Notes under the pieces: generated by a model
The model's input: the letters and a program-made list of their open reading frames with translations, nothing else
Told to the model about the DNA's origin: nothing
Database searches by the model: none
Source of the DNA: Paenibacillus kyungheensis
GTDB lineage: Bacteria; Bacillota; Bacilli; Paenibacillales; Paenibacillaceae
DNA length: 64,000 nucleotides
Direction: 5' to 3'
Assembly (NCBI RefSeq): GCF_028606985.1
Contig: NZ_CP117416.1
Coordinates: 3,882,001-3,946,000 of the forward strand
Part shown: positions 9,080 to 18,382 of the stretch, piece after piece
Numbering within the stretch: position 1 is the stretch's first letter
Layout of the letters: each line of letters begins with the position of its first letter
Made by a program: the position numbers and the translations under genes

Positions 9080-9634
9080 ATGATAAGACCCGCTACACCT
9101 ACAGATGCACCTGTTGTTTTAGAATTAATGTACACCGCTATTGGTGATATCGCCCATGCTTTTACAGGGACAAATAACAAAGAACAATCTCTACTTGCTC
9201 TTCGTCCATTGTTTGAGCAAACCGGCAATCGAATCAGTTATGAAAATATATTTGTAGAAGAACGTGAAGATCAAGTGATTGGCTTTGTTCTTGCTTATCA
9301 TGGCAGTCAGATTGCTTCTCTCGATGCGCCCCTTATCGAACGTGTTCGACAACGTGGACAAGATCCATCAGCTATTATTCCTGAAGCCCGGGAAGACGAA
9401 TATTATCTCGATTCACTTGCTGTCGATGCGGCTTATCAAGGACAAGGGATCGGAACAGTATTAATTCATGCTTTTGAACAGCAAGCACAGCAATTAGGAC
9501 ATCACAAAGTAATGTTGATTGTTGATAAAGAAAATCCTAAAGCAAGAAAATTATATGAGCGGTTAGGCTATACCAAAGATGGTCAGATCACTGTGAATGG
9601 ACATGAATTTTATCGGATGATTAAGATAGTGTAG
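9080..9634 (+). CDS. GNAT-family N-acetyltransferase
   Basis: 184 residues. The acetyl-CoA-binding motif A is visible as YLDSLAVDAAYQGQGIGTVLI (Q-x-x-G-x-G, about residues 113-133), followed by ENPKARKLYERLGY. The start has a strong AGGAGG site. It is monocistronic between the membrane acyltransferase and the alpha-glucosidase. Substrate is not predictable; small-molecule or protein amino groups are typical for the family. Confidence 0.85.
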   Translation: MIRPATPTDAPVVLELMYTAIGDIAHAFTGTNNKEQSLLALRPLFEQTGNRISYENIFVEEREDQVIGFVLAYHGSQIASLDAPLIERVRQRGQDPSAIIPEAREDEYYLDSLAVDAAYQGQGIGTVLIHAFEQQAQQLGHHKVMLIVDKENPKARKLYERLGYTKDGQITVNGHEFYRMIKIV

Positions 9635-9737
9635 CTATTGTTTGAACATGTACTCCGATGTTTAACCATGTATTAAAGGCTAATTATGTTAAATAATTGA
9701 AATTAATAGCTTGGTTAACATGCATAGGAGGATCATC

Positions 9738-11462
9738 ATGGAAAACAAAAAAGCTAGAGAATCTGTTATTTATCAGATTTATCCGCCTAGTTTTATGGAT
9801 AGCAACAACGATGGTTGGGGAGATCTCAATGGGATTGCTTCGCGGATTCCTTATCTTCATCAACTGGGCATTGATACGATCTGGCTCGGCCCTATTTACG
9901 ATTCGCCGATGATTGATAATGGCTATGATATCAGAGATTATTATCAGATTGACCCCAAGTATGGCACGATGCAACAATTCGAGTCTTTACTTGATCAGTT
10001 ACATGATATAGATATGAAGCTAATTATGGATCTGGTCATTAATCATACTTCAGACGAACATCCATGGTTTCAACAATCCAAAAGTGCGAAAGACAATCCT
10101 TATCGGGATTACTATATATGGCGACCTGCCAAAAGCGATGGCACCGAGCCGAACAACTGGCGTTCTTTTCAAAGTGAATCGGCTTGGACGTATGATGAGC
10201 AGACTGACGAGTATTATCTACATCTATTTGACCGCAAACAACCTGATCTGAACTGGGAACATCCACCATTACGGCAGGAAGTCTACAAAATGATACGCTG
10301 GTGGTTAGATAAAGGGATTGATGGTTTTCGTCTGGATGCGATCAATATGATCTCCAAGCATCCTGATCTTCCTGATGCTTCAGAAGAAGATCCACATCCA
10401 ATCGGACAAAAACTTTATAAAAATGGCCCGCGTATTCATGAGTTTTTGCAAGAGTTACATCGAGAAACGTTTGCTCATTATCCACATATTTTGACGATAG
10501 GGGAAGCGCCTTCATTAACGATGGAGCAAGTGTTGGAATATACGTTGCCTGAACGTAAAGAATTGAATATGGTACTGGCAATGGATATGATGCGTATTGG
10601 TAAAGATCCTCATGATCCGTGGGATTCAGCTGATTGGTCAGTATTACAGTTAAAAGAATCAGTAGCCAAATGGTATGAACATGTTTTTGCCCGTGGAGAG
10701 TATGGTGTGTACTTGAGTACCCATGATCATCCACGTATGATTCCTGATGTGATCGGGCATAATGAACATAATATGACAGCCGCCAAATTAGTAGGCACAT
10801 TTCTCCATCTTATTCCCGGTGTACCACTAGTGTATCAAGGTGAAGAATTGGGGCTACGTAATACTACTTACGATCGAATTGAAGATTATCGGGATCAAGG
10901 AACAATTCATTATTATAACGAAGCGATACAAGAAGGTAAGTCTTCGCAAGAAGTGTTATCTGGTATTCATAAGCGCAGTCGTGATGGTTCACGTTCGCCT
11001 ATGCCGTGGGATGGAAATCGTGAGAACTTTGGCTTTAGCCCATCTGCCACTACCACACCCTGGATTCCTTTTCCAGCTAAAGAGAATCTAACCCACTTGA
11101 GTGTCACTGAACAAGAAGAACAGCGCGGCTCTGTCCTTTCGTATTACCGTCATCTGATTGCGATGCGTAAGCAGTTCCCGATTATGTCGCATGGTTCGTT
11201 TACGATGTTATTAAAAGATCATCCAGAAGTGTTTGCTTTTATAAGAGAATGGCAAGGACAACGATGGTTAATTTTATTGAATTTTGCTGATATAGAAGCC
11301 GAGATTGATTGGACACAGGAATATAGAGTCTTTCCTACTTCGATGGTCAAAATTCTCGGTAATTATCCTCATAACGCTCATCCTCCTCATCTGGAAGAAG
11401 AACATCATATTGATGATCTGCAATATTTGCGCCCTTATGAAGTATTGATTTATCGAATGTAA
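9738..11462 (+). CDS. GH13 alpha-glucosidase (oligo-1,6-glucosidase / MalL type)
   Basis: 574 residues from the ATG with an AGGAGG site. N-terminal VIYQIYPPSFMDSNNDGWGDLNGI and the (beta/alpha)8 motifs are those of subfamily GH13_31. The predicted nucleophile is Asp200 (GFRLDAI), the acid/base Glu256 (IGEAP) and the third acid Asp330 (STHDHPR). No signal peptide, so it is cytoplasmic and acts on imported malto- or isomalto-oligosaccharides. The residue after the nucleophile is Ala201; in this subfamily Val there goes with alpha-1,6 activity and Ala/Thr with alpha-1,4, hinting at a maltase-like preference. Trehalose-6-phosphate hydrolase is less likely but not excluded. Confidence 0.88.
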   Translation: MENKKARESVIYQIYPPSFMDSNNDGWGDLNGIASRIPYLHQLGIDTIWLGPIYDSPMIDNGYDIRDYYQIDPKYGTMQQFESLLDQLHDIDMKLIMDLVINHTSDEHPWFQQSKSAKDNPYRDYYIWRPAKSDGTEPNNWRSFQSESAWTYDEQTDEYYLHLFDRKQPDLNWEHPPLRQEVYKMIRWWLDKGIDGFRLDAINMISKHPDLPDASEEDPHPIGQKLYKNGPRIHEFLQELHRETFAHYPHILTIGEAPSLTMEQVLEYTLPERKELNMVLAMDMMRIGKDPHDPWDSADWSVLQLKESVAKWYEHVFARGEYGVYLSTHDHPRMIPDVIGHNEHNMTAAKLVGTFLHLIPGVPLVYQGEELGLRNTTYDRIEDYRDQGTIHYYNEAIQEGKSSQEVLSGIHKRSRDGSRSPMPWDGNRENFGFSPSATTTPWIPFPAKENLTHLSVTEQEEQRGSVLSYYRHLIAMRKQFPIMSHGSFTMLLKDHPEVFAFIREWQGQRWLILLNFADIEAEIDWTQEYRVFPTSMVKILGNYPHNAHPPHLEEEHHIDDLQYLRPYEVLIYRM

Positions 11463-11513
11463 TTACGCCACTCCAACCAACACTTATCATCGAATAAATC
11501 AATCTAATGATAA

Positions 11514-11565
11514 AAAAGACCTTTTTCTTCTGCACAATCAAGCAGATTAGAAAAAGGTCTTTTTA
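11514..11565. terminator. Bidirectional terminator between alpha-glucosidase and GNAT genes
   Basis: AAAAAGACCTTTTTCT pairs with AGAAAAAGGTCTTTTT, with an inner TCTGC/GCAGA stem. A and T runs flank both sides, so it can serve the two convergent genes. Confidence 0.8.
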
Positions 11566-11614
11566 ATAAAAATTTGTAGCTTCTAGCTTTTTAAATGTAT
11601 AAATAATGTTTTAT

Positions 11615-12091
11615 TTATGGAGTTAATGTTTTGGACATTTGATAGTCTGTAATCTGATAGCCTGCTTTTTCGTATACATGGAGCGCTTTAAGATTATGAC
11701 CGAATACATGCAGTCCTATTTTGACTGCTCCTTCTTGTTTTGCCACCTGATCAAGTGCTTGCATCGTTGCTTGACCATATCCTTTGCCTTGATGTGCCTC
11801 ATAGATCAAAATATCGTATAAAAAGGCTTGCTTCCCTGCTGGAGCATCACTGATATGTAACCAGATATATCCGATAATCTGCTCACTCGCCACCTCAACA
11901 ATATGATAAATATAAGCTCCCGGTGTATCTTTTCCCTGAGGCAAATATTTGGCAAAACTTTCTTGGGCTAATCGCTGTGCGTCGGTAGCATCCCATGTAC
12001 CTGCCAATACTTTTTCAGCAGCATAATCCGCTGCCGATTGATCGCGAAAAGCTTCATATTGCTCCTGATTCATCAATACTAATTCAATCAT
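11615..12091 (-). CDS. GNAT-family N-acetyltransferase
   Basis: 158 residues. Acetyl-CoA motif: LYDILIYEAHQGKGYGQATM (Q-x-x-G-x-G, about residues 91-110), followed by NLKALHVYEKAGY. Its ATG overlaps the stop of the upstream PTS-IIC-like gene (ATGA), so the two are co-translated. Substrate unknown. Confidence 0.83.
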   Translation of the reverse strand: MIELVLMNQEQYEAFRDQSAADYAAEKVLAGTWDATDAQRLAQESFAKYLPQGKDTPGAYIYHIVEVASEQIIGYIWLHISDAPAGKQAFLYDILIYEAHQGKGYGQATMQALDQVAKQEGAVKIGLHVFGHNLKALHVYEKAGYQITDYQMSKTLTP

Positions 12092-13665
12092 ACAATAGCC
12101 TCTTTCTTTTTGCGGTTTTTAAAAATAAGATTAATGATCAACGTAATTACAAACGAACAGGTAAGACTTCCTAGCATAGCGATAGCAAAACCTGCGATAT
12201 GATTCGATGAGAATGGAGCGGCAAATGCTGGAACATACGCAATCCCACGTACATTCAGTACACCGACTAACAATCCACCTAACCCAGCAGATACAATCGC
12301 TCCTCCAAATACCCATTTACTTGCAAACATAAACGGATAAGCCGCTTCTACAAATGTGCCAAAGCCAATATTAATTAGAAATCCGGGTGCGGCTACAGCG
12401 GCTGCGCCTTTATCTTGTGGAGCAATAATATTGGCAAGTGTAATCCCTGCGGATACCATCACCAAGCCTGTCATATCGACAGCTCCCAAAAAGCTGTTAC
12501 CGCTTCGTTCCATTTCTAACAATACGATTGGCAAAATGGCAGCATGGTAGACTCCACCCAAAATAGCAGGCCAGATTAACAATCCAGCAATTAGACCAGC
12601 AAGTGCACTATTGGCGGCTACCAGTGTTTCTAATAAATATCGTATCCCTTCACCAGCTTGAGCGGCAAGAGGTGCGATAAAAAAGTACACCACTAACCCT
12701 GCTACAAGACCCGATACTCCACCTGCTACTATATTAACGGTTGTGGCAGGAAATCGCCATTCGACACATTTACGAAATAAATAATTGGCTAACAATCCAG
12801 CTCCGATCCCGCCAATCAATCCGCCAATAATACCACCATTCACAGACAATACACCGGCTACAATCCCAGCTACAATCGATACTTCATCTAATTCAGCCAC
12901 TTGCTTAGTGGCAACCACTGCAATAATAACAGGCAATGCCGCAATCATAATATCAAACACTTTACTCAAAGCAGTCAATCCGGGAATCTGACTTGCCGCT
13001 AGAATCAACGCCATCGCTATAAAACCCGGTAGTGATGCCAGCATAATCCCTCGAATATTAATACGTGAAAATCCTGTACCTTGCTGTATCCCTTGCCCGC
13101 CGGAAGCTTTGCCGATCACCGGACGGTACGACAGACCCCAATACTTGCTCAAAGAAGTAACAAAAGAAACTGCACGCGTACGGTTCGTTGTTCCTGTGGT
13201 GCCGGACGTAGAGATCACTTTCAATCCTTTGGTTGCCGCTGCCGCCATCGATGTTCCACCTGTACCTGTAACAGGTAATTGAGCAGTTGCAGCCGCTTCA
13301 ATCGCTAATCGGTTCGATCCACCAGGGCTTGCACTCATCAAAATCACACCATCGACTTCACCACTAGCAATCATCGCAGCTAATCGCTCATCTTGGGCTA
13401 CAGCTGCTTGATTGATTTCTTCTAACGTGCCCTCCACACTAATCACCGGACGTTGTTCTTCTTCGTTCCATATGTATAAAGAAGCAGGGGTGGATTCTTT
13501 GATATGATCCATAGATGTTTGCGCAGCAATAAATTGGATACCTGCACAATGAAGCTCTGCTGCCTCTAATTGTATCAGTAATTCTTGCAATAGCCCTTCT
13601 GGATTTTTGCCACCAAGACTATATAAATTGCCTCCGCTACTCCCTAAGATAATAATATTTTTCAT
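12088..13665 (-). CDS. PTS EIIC-like membrane protein with an N-terminal Rossmann-like domain
   Basis: 525 residues. Residues about 1-180 are soluble: they open with the glycine loop IILGSSGGNLYSLGGKNP and later have GVILMSASPGGSNR, GTGGTSMAAAATKG and STSGTTGTTNRT. Residues about 205-515 are hydrophobic and Gly/Ala-rich with about ten membrane spans. The run GGVYHAAILPIVLLE, then GFGTFVEAAYPFMFASK, resembles fructose-type or EIIC_2-type PTS permeases. No IIA or IIB phosphorylation domain is visible. The N-terminal part is not one I can name. It forms an operon with a GNAT gene. A transporter is likely; whether it is phosphotransferase-coupled is unclear. Confidence 0.6.
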   Translation of the reverse strand: MKNIIILGSSGGNLYSLGGKNPEGLLQELLIQLEAAELHCAGIQFIAAQTSMDHIKESTPASLYIWNEEEQRPVISVEGTLEEINQAAVAQDERLAAMIASGEVDGVILMSASPGGSNRLAIEAAATAQLPVTGTGGTSMAAAATKGLKVISTSGTTGTTNRTRAVSFVTSLSKYWGLSYRPVIGKASGGQGIQQGTGFSRINIRGIMLASLPGFIAMALILAASQIPGLTALSKVFDIMIAALPVIIAVVATKQVAELDEVSIVAGIVAGVLSVNGGIIGGLIGGIGAGLLANYLFRKCVEWRFPATTVNIVAGGVSGLVAGLVVYFFIAPLAAQAGEGIRYLLETLVAANSALAGLIAGLLIWPAILGGVYHAAILPIVLLEMERSGNSFLGAVDMTGLVMVSAGITLANIIAPQDKGAAAVAAPGFLINIGFGTFVEAAYPFMFASKWVFGGAIVSAGLGGLLVGVLNVRGIAYVPAFAAPFSSNHIAGFAIAMLGSLTCSFVITLIINLIFKNRKKKEAIV

Positions 13666-13782
13666 ACGATCCTCCCCTGTCTATGTGTTCGATTCTAATT
13701 ACTATACCTTTTTAACGATTCTGTGGTAAAGCGATAACTCATTAACCCGATATACTTAACCGGAAGTAACCTATTGTAAACG

Positions 13783-13821
13783 AAAAAAAGATTACTGCTA
13801 ATATACACAGTAATCTTTTTT
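13783..13821 (-). terminator. Terminator after gntK
   Basis: AAGATTACTG pairs with CAGTAATCTT around a short AT loop, with a U6 run on the reverse strand. It lies just beyond the gluconate kinase stop. Confidence 0.85.
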
Positions 13822-13873
13822 CAGTAAATATCTATGCTGTTTGCTTATTCATTATTTCTACTATTATCAATGA

Positions 13874-15457
13874 TTACAGATCATCGCTATCTTTTTTGTC
13901 GATAGGTGTGTATTTATCCAACATTTTTTGCTGGAAATCAGCGATATCTTCATAATCTTCTTCAAATTTACGAGATATGCGAATATAGATCGGCAATAGC
14001 TCGCGGTAAATGGCAACATGTTCTTTGTATGGTTTGTGCTCATACGTTGTACCGATCATTTTAGACACTTCATCTAAAGAATCGATCCGTTTAAGAGCAT
14101 ACAATCCAAGTACTGCCGCACCCAGACAAGAACTTTCGATGCTTTCAGGAACGACTACTGTCTGATCGAAAATATCAGCCATCATCTGACGCCACAATTC
14201 AGAACGTGCAAATCCGCCTGTCGCATGGATTTTTTTCGGTACACCGATTTGCTCTTCTACTGCTAACATTACTGTATACAAATTGAACAAAACGCCTTCC
14301 AGTGCCGCGCGAATCATATGTTCTTTTTTATGATGCAATGCAAGTCCGAAGAATGAACCTCTTGCATCTGGATTCCATAATGGAGCGCGTTCCCCTGATA
14401 GATACGGATGGAATAGTAGTCCATCTGCGCCAGGATGTACTTTTTCAGCGATACGAGTCAGTACATCATACGCACTAAGTCCAAGACGCTTCGCTGTTTC
14501 TACTTCAGAAGCGGCGAATTCATCACGAATCCAGCGGAAAATAATACCACCATTATTTACAGGCCCACCGACGACCCATTTATCTTCAGTAAGTGCATAA
14601 CAGAAAAAGCGTCCTTTAGGATCGGTTACCGGCTTATCTGTCACTGTACGAATCGCTCCACTGGTTCCGATCGTTACTGCTACAACACCCGGTTCTATCG
14701 CATTCACACCTAGATTCGAAAGTACTCCATCACTTGCTCCGAGTACAAATGGAGTGCTTTCGATCAGACCCATTTCAGTCGCATATGTCGCATGTAAGCC
14801 ATGCATCACATGTGTTGTAGGTACTAATGTAGATAGGTGATCACGCGTAATGCCTGCTGTTTCTAGCGCTTCTTGATCCCAATCGAGTTCCTTCAAATTC
14901 ATCAAGCCTGTCGCAGAAGCCATCGAATGGTCAGCAACATACTCCCCGAACAATTTTAGGAAAATATATTCTTTAATCGAAATGTATTTGTACGCTGCAT
15001 TGGCAATTTCTTTGCGATCATGTGTAATCCACATAATTTTGGTCAATGGAGACATCGGGTGAATCGGTGTCCCTGTGCGCATATAAATCTCATGCCCTTT
15101 TTTCTCTTTTTGCAATTGACGAGAATACGCTGCACTCCGATTATCCGCCCATGTCATACACTGCGTAATCGGCTTGCCTTCTTTATCCACAACTAACATA
15201 CTGTGCATCGCTGAGCTGAAAGATACAAATAGAATATCTTCCGGTGCTACACTGCTTTTGTCCATCGTTTGTCTTACAGAATCAATCACTGCACGGAACA
15301 ATTGATCTGGATCTTGTTCAGCAATGGAAGGTACAGGTGTATGCAAAGGATATTCTGCTCCACCTTGTGCTACAATTTTGCCATCTTCTTCAAATAATAC
15401 AGCTTTGGTACTGGTTGTTCCGATGTCTACACCGATCATATATTTTGCCGTGCTCAT
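13874..15457 (-). CDS. gntK: Gluconate kinase (FGGY type)
   Basis: 527 residues, close to the B. subtilis GntK length. The N-terminal phosphate loop MIGVDIGTTSTKAVLF, then SFSSAMHSMLVVD and MTWADNRS, and later GVVAVTIGTSGAIR and GGFARSELWRQMMAD are FGGY-kinase landmarks. It phosphorylates gluconate to 6-phosphogluconate in the cytoplasm. It is 45 bases downstream of the gluconate permease gene, and its own ribosome site is modest (GTAGG). Other FGGY substrates are possible, but the permease partner supports gluconate. Confidence 0.88.
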   Translation of the reverse strand: MSTAKYMIGVDIGTTSTKAVLFEEDGKIVAQGGAEYPLHTPVPSIAEQDPDQLFRAVIDSVRQTMDKSSVAPEDILFVSFSSAMHSMLVVDKEGKPITQCMTWADNRSAAYSRQLQKEKKGHEIYMRTGTPIHPMSPLTKIMWITHDRKEIANAAYKYISIKEYIFLKLFGEYVADHSMASATGLMNLKELDWDQEALETAGITRDHLSTLVPTTHVMHGLHATYATEMGLIESTPFVLGASDGVLSNLGVNAIEPGVVAVTIGTSGAIRTVTDKPVTDPKGRFFCYALTEDKWVVGGPVNNGGIIFRWIRDEFAASEVETAKRLGLSAYDVLTRIAEKVHPGADGLLFHPYLSGERAPLWNPDARGSFFGLALHHKKEHMIRAALEGVLFNLYTVMLAVEEQIGVPKKIHATGGFARSELWRQMMADIFDQTVVVPESIESSCLGAAVLGLYALKRIDSLDEVSKMIGTTYEHKPYKEHVAIYRELLPIYIRISRKFEEDYEDIADFQQKMLDKYTPIDKKDSDDL

Positions 15458-15502
15458 GATCTAACCTACTTTCGCTCTAATTTCCAGAACTTCTTTTCTT
15501 AT

Positions 15503-16879
15503 TTAGACTACTACATTCAGTAGCAAAATTAAACCAAACGCCACTAGAGACAATAAGGTCTCCATCACTGTCCATGATTTCAGTGTCTGTGGAACGGTCA
15601 TATTAAAGAATTCTTTGACCATCCAGAAACCTGCATCATTCACATGAGAAAGGATCAATGAACCTGCACCTGTTGCCAGTACAACCAGCTCAATATTCGC
15701 TCCCGGTGTCAAAGCCAGTACAGGCGCAACAATACCTGCTGCGGTTGTCATCGCTACTGTAGCTGATCCTGTCGAGACACGAATCAATGCAGCAACCAGA
15801 TAAGCAAATACAATTACATTTACATGGGCTGATGTAGCCACTGCGGCGATCGCATCACCGACACCACTATCAATCAATACCTGTTTGAATGCTCCGCCAC
15901 CACCGATAATCAAAATAATCGAAGCTGTTGGCGCCAGACAATCTCCTGCAAATTTGGATACTTGCTCTTTGGTGAACCCTTGTGCAAATCCAAGAGAGAA
16001 AAAGGCAAACACAGTCGCAATAAACATCGCTACAATCTCATTACCAACAAATCGCAAAAATACACTTATACCATGAGTGCTTTGCGGATCTGCAATTTCA
16101 GCGATAGATCCTGCTAACATCAGAATAACGGGCATCAGAATCGTCAACATCGTAATACCGAATCCCGGCAACGGTTTGTCTGGACGATCTAATTTATTAT
16201 TCGTTGTAAATTGCTCTGCCAATCCTTCAGGCGGATGCACGATGATTCGTTTCCCAATAAATGAACCGAATAACGGCCCAGCTACTATCGCTGTAGGAAT
16301 CCCTACAATCAACGCATAAATAATCGTTTTACCAATACTAGCTCCAAAAGCATCAATAGCAATCATAGGTGCAGGATGCGGAGGCAACAGTCCATGTACA
16401 GTCGATAGTCCTGCCAGCATCGGAATCCCGACACGCAATAGCGAAATATTCGTTTTGCGAATTACAGTAAATAAAATAGGAATCAGCAAAATAATACCGA
16501 CTTCAAAAAAGACCGGCATCCCTACAATAATCCCTACAATCAGCATCGCCCAGGGAATATTTTTCTCCCCGAATCGATTGACCATCGTCGTGGCAATCTG
16601 TTCCGCACCACCCGATTCAGCCATCATTTTACCAAGCATGGTACCCAGACCAATAACGATCGCTATCGAACCCAGTGTCCCACCTAGACCACTTTGTACC
16701 GATTTGACCACGTCTAGTGGCTCCATCCCGATAATCAATCCCAAAAACAAGGATGCCATGAGCAGAACGACAAATGGATTCCATTTGTACTTCGCAATCA
16801 TGACAATCAAAATAACAATAGCAACAAGAGCCCATACCAATAGTGTGGTTTCATGGCTCAAACCAAAAATGGAATACAT
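15503..16879 (-). CDS. gntP: Gluconate permease (GntP family)
   Basis: 458 residues, hydrophobic throughout with about 12-14 spans. Typical segments are HGLLPPHPAPMIAIDAFGA, RVSTGSATVAMTTAAGI and LSHVNDAGFWMVKEFFN. It is a proton-coupled gluconate importer of the inner membrane. The start has an AAGGAGG site at ideal spacing. It is first gene of a gntP-gntK operon. The GntR repressor and GntZ dehydrogenase of the B. subtilis operon are not present here. Confidence 0.92.
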   Translation of the reverse strand: MYSIFGLSHETTLLVWALVAIVILIVMIAKYKWNPFVVLLMASLFLGLIIGMEPLDVVKSVQSGLGGTLGSIAIVIGLGTMLGKMMAESGGAEQIATTMVNRFGEKNIPWAMLIVGIIVGMPVFFEVGIILLIPILFTVIRKTNISLLRVGIPMLAGLSTVHGLLPPHPAPMIAIDAFGASIGKTIIYALIVGIPTAIVAGPLFGSFIGKRIIVHPPEGLAEQFTTNNKLDRPDKPLPGFGITMLTILMPVILMLAGSIAEIADPQSTHGISVFLRFVGNEIVAMFIATVFAFFSLGFAQGFTKEQVSKFAGDCLAPTASIILIIGGGGAFKQVLIDSGVGDAIAAVATSAHVNVIVFAYLVAALIRVSTGSATVAMTTAAGIVAPVLALTPGANIELVVLATGAGSLILSHVNDAGFWMVKEFFNMTVPQTLKSWTVMETLLSLVAFGLILLLNVVV

Positions 16880-16933
16880 TCATTTTCCTCCTTTTTCTGC
16901 TTATGTACATCTTTTCCCAAATAAACCCCTTCT

Positions 16934-16962
16934 ATTATTACCCCAAATTAAAGATTTTTCAA
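16934..16962 (-). promoter_or_regulatory. Probable sigma-A promoter of gntP-gntK
   Basis: Reading the reverse strand, TTGAAA (16962-16957) and AATAAT (16939-16934) are separated by 17 bases, about 55 bases before the gntP start. Confidence 0.6.
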
Positions 16963-16995
16963 ACGATAATGTCATTTTAATTATTTCATGCTCAT

Positions 16996-17010
16996 TTGTG
17001 ACCGTTTACA
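16996..17010. promoter_or_regulatory. Candidate cre (CcpA) site upstream of gntP
   Basis: TTGTGACCGTTTACA fits WTGNNANCGNWNNCW fully and differs by one base from TGWAANCGNTNWCA. It lies about 35 bases upstream of the -35 box. Carbon catabolite control of gluconate use is well established in Bacillus. Confidence 0.55.
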
Positions 17011-17074
17011 TTTTCTGAGAATACAGAAAAGAGACAGACTGAGCATACCTTTGCAGATAACACGTATACAACGC

Positions 17075-17125
17075 AAAAAAAGCTGTTAGCACATCATCGT
17101 TAGATGTGTACTAACAGCTTTTTTA
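17075..17125 (-). terminator. Terminator after ppx/gppA gene
   Basis: AAAAAAGCTGTTAG pairs with CTAACAGCTTTTTT, with an inner ACATC/GATGT stem and U-run on the reverse strand. Confidence 0.85.
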
Positions 17126-17128
17126 TAT

Positions 17129-18088
17129 TTATGAACGAGGACGTGAAGAAGCAGATTCAGCTGTAAAAAAATGGTGTGAAAGACCGTCACTGAGCCCCCG
17201 CCAACTAGCGAGCAATGCTGAACATTTCATATGCTTTAACAGCGTACGCAAAATCAGTGTACCTGCTACAATAATGTCTGCACGATCTTTACCAAGATCA
17301 AATTGATTAACACGTTCTTCCAGACTAAGCGTTGCTAGCGCTTCTGCATAAAAGAAAATCGTATCCGGATCAATGCGATAAGGATCACTAGCTGGTTTGG
17401 ATTGACGTTTGCGTTCTCGCTCCATTCTTGCCAGAGCACGAATCCCTCCACCCAGACCGATTAAAGGCAAATCAGGGTGCATTGCTGTCCAGGGATAATC
17501 TGCTAATTGCTGATTGATTTTCTGTTCCAACTGCGCTGTTGATTGTTCGCTCCAATGGTCTGTTCCACCATTTTGCATCGTCATATTCACCGCCCCGCAA
17601 GGCAATGATGTACTTTGTATTAATTGATTATTTTTGAAATATGAAATCTCTGTACTGCCGCCACCAATATCAACAATAAATCCTTCTGTGACATAAGCTG
17701 GCATTGAGCGCATCACACCCAAAAATCCAAAATAAGCTTCTTCTTCACCTGATAATATCTGAACTTTGATATCTGTATGGCTTTCCCAACATGCAATAAT
17801 ATCTTTGGTATTGGTTGATTGTCTGACTGCGGCTGTAGCTACAGCGCGAATCTGACCTGTATGATTGGTTGCACAAATATGCTTAAACTTCTGGAGGATA
17901 GGAATAACCGTTCGGATATCTTCCTCAATCATGCTGCCATTCTCATCCCTGCGTACACCGAGTCGAACCGTTTCTTTGGCTTTGTGTATCATACGACAGG
18001 TTCCATCTGCACCTGCTTCATAAATGATCAGACGGATTGAGTTTGAACCAATATCAATGACTCCGAGTCGATTCCGGTTTTCGCTCAT
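17129..18088 (-). CDS. Exopolyphosphatase / pppGpp phosphohydrolase family (Ppx/GppA)
   Basis: 319 residues of the actin/HSP70-like ASKHA fold. First phosphate loop GVIDIGSNSIRLIIYE near residues 9-24; ATAAVRQSTN; second loop FIVDIGGGSTEISYF near residues 157-171; GLGGGIRALARM. This is the short two-domain form without the C-terminal HD domain. It could remove terminal phosphate from polyphosphate or convert pppGpp to ppGpp; sequence alone does not decide. It is monocistronic. Confidence 0.85.
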   Translation of the reverse strand: MSENRNRLGVIDIGSNSIRLIIYEAGADGTCRMIHKAKETVRLGVRRDENGSMIEEDIRTVIPILQKFKHICATNHTGQIRAVATAAVRQSTNTKDIIACWESHTDIKVQILSGEEEAYFGFLGVMRSMPAYVTEGFIVDIGGGSTEISYFKNNQLIQSTSLPCGAVNMTMQNGGTDHWSEQSTAQLEQKINQQLADYPWTAMHPDLPLIGLGGGIRALARMERERKRQSKPASDPYRIDPDTIFFYAEALATLSLEERVNQFDLGKDRADIIVAGTLILRTLLKHMKCSALLASWRGLSDGLSHHFFTAESASSRPRS

Positions 18089-18337
18089 CTTATATTCGCC
18101 ATGAACGCGTCCGCTATTCCATTAATCGCCATTAACGAGTTCCTCCTTCTATCTATTTTAGGTGCTGGCTATTCCACATTCTTAACCTCTGTATACATAT
18201 TTGACTTTGTAACCATCTTGTTCATTTGACACCAGATCTATATTGCCAAATGTTTAGTTGGTTATGATTTTATCAGGAACGGTCTCTCATTTCCATAATT
18301 ACTCTGTAGAAACCCTATTTATTATCAAAAATAACAA

Positions 18338-18376
18338 CAAATAGCCACTCTTTGTTTATAAAGAAGTAGCTATTTG
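18338..18376 (-). terminator. Terminator-like hairpin after the pullulanase gene
   Basis: CAAATAGCCACTCTTT (18338-18353) pairs with AAAGAAGTAGCTATTTG (18360-18376). On the reverse strand TTGTTGTTATTTTTG follows. The arms have two mismatches. Confidence 0.6.
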
Positions 18377-18382
18377 GAGTCA

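Noticed and set aside
10342-10800. Open frame of 152 residues opposite the alpha-glucosidase
   Set aside because: Antisense to conserved GH13 motifs; no independent support.
16455-17018. Open frame of 187 residues opposite gntP
   Set aside because: Antisense to a clear permease; its Ile/Pro/Thr-rich composition is a by-product of hydrophobic codons on the other strand.
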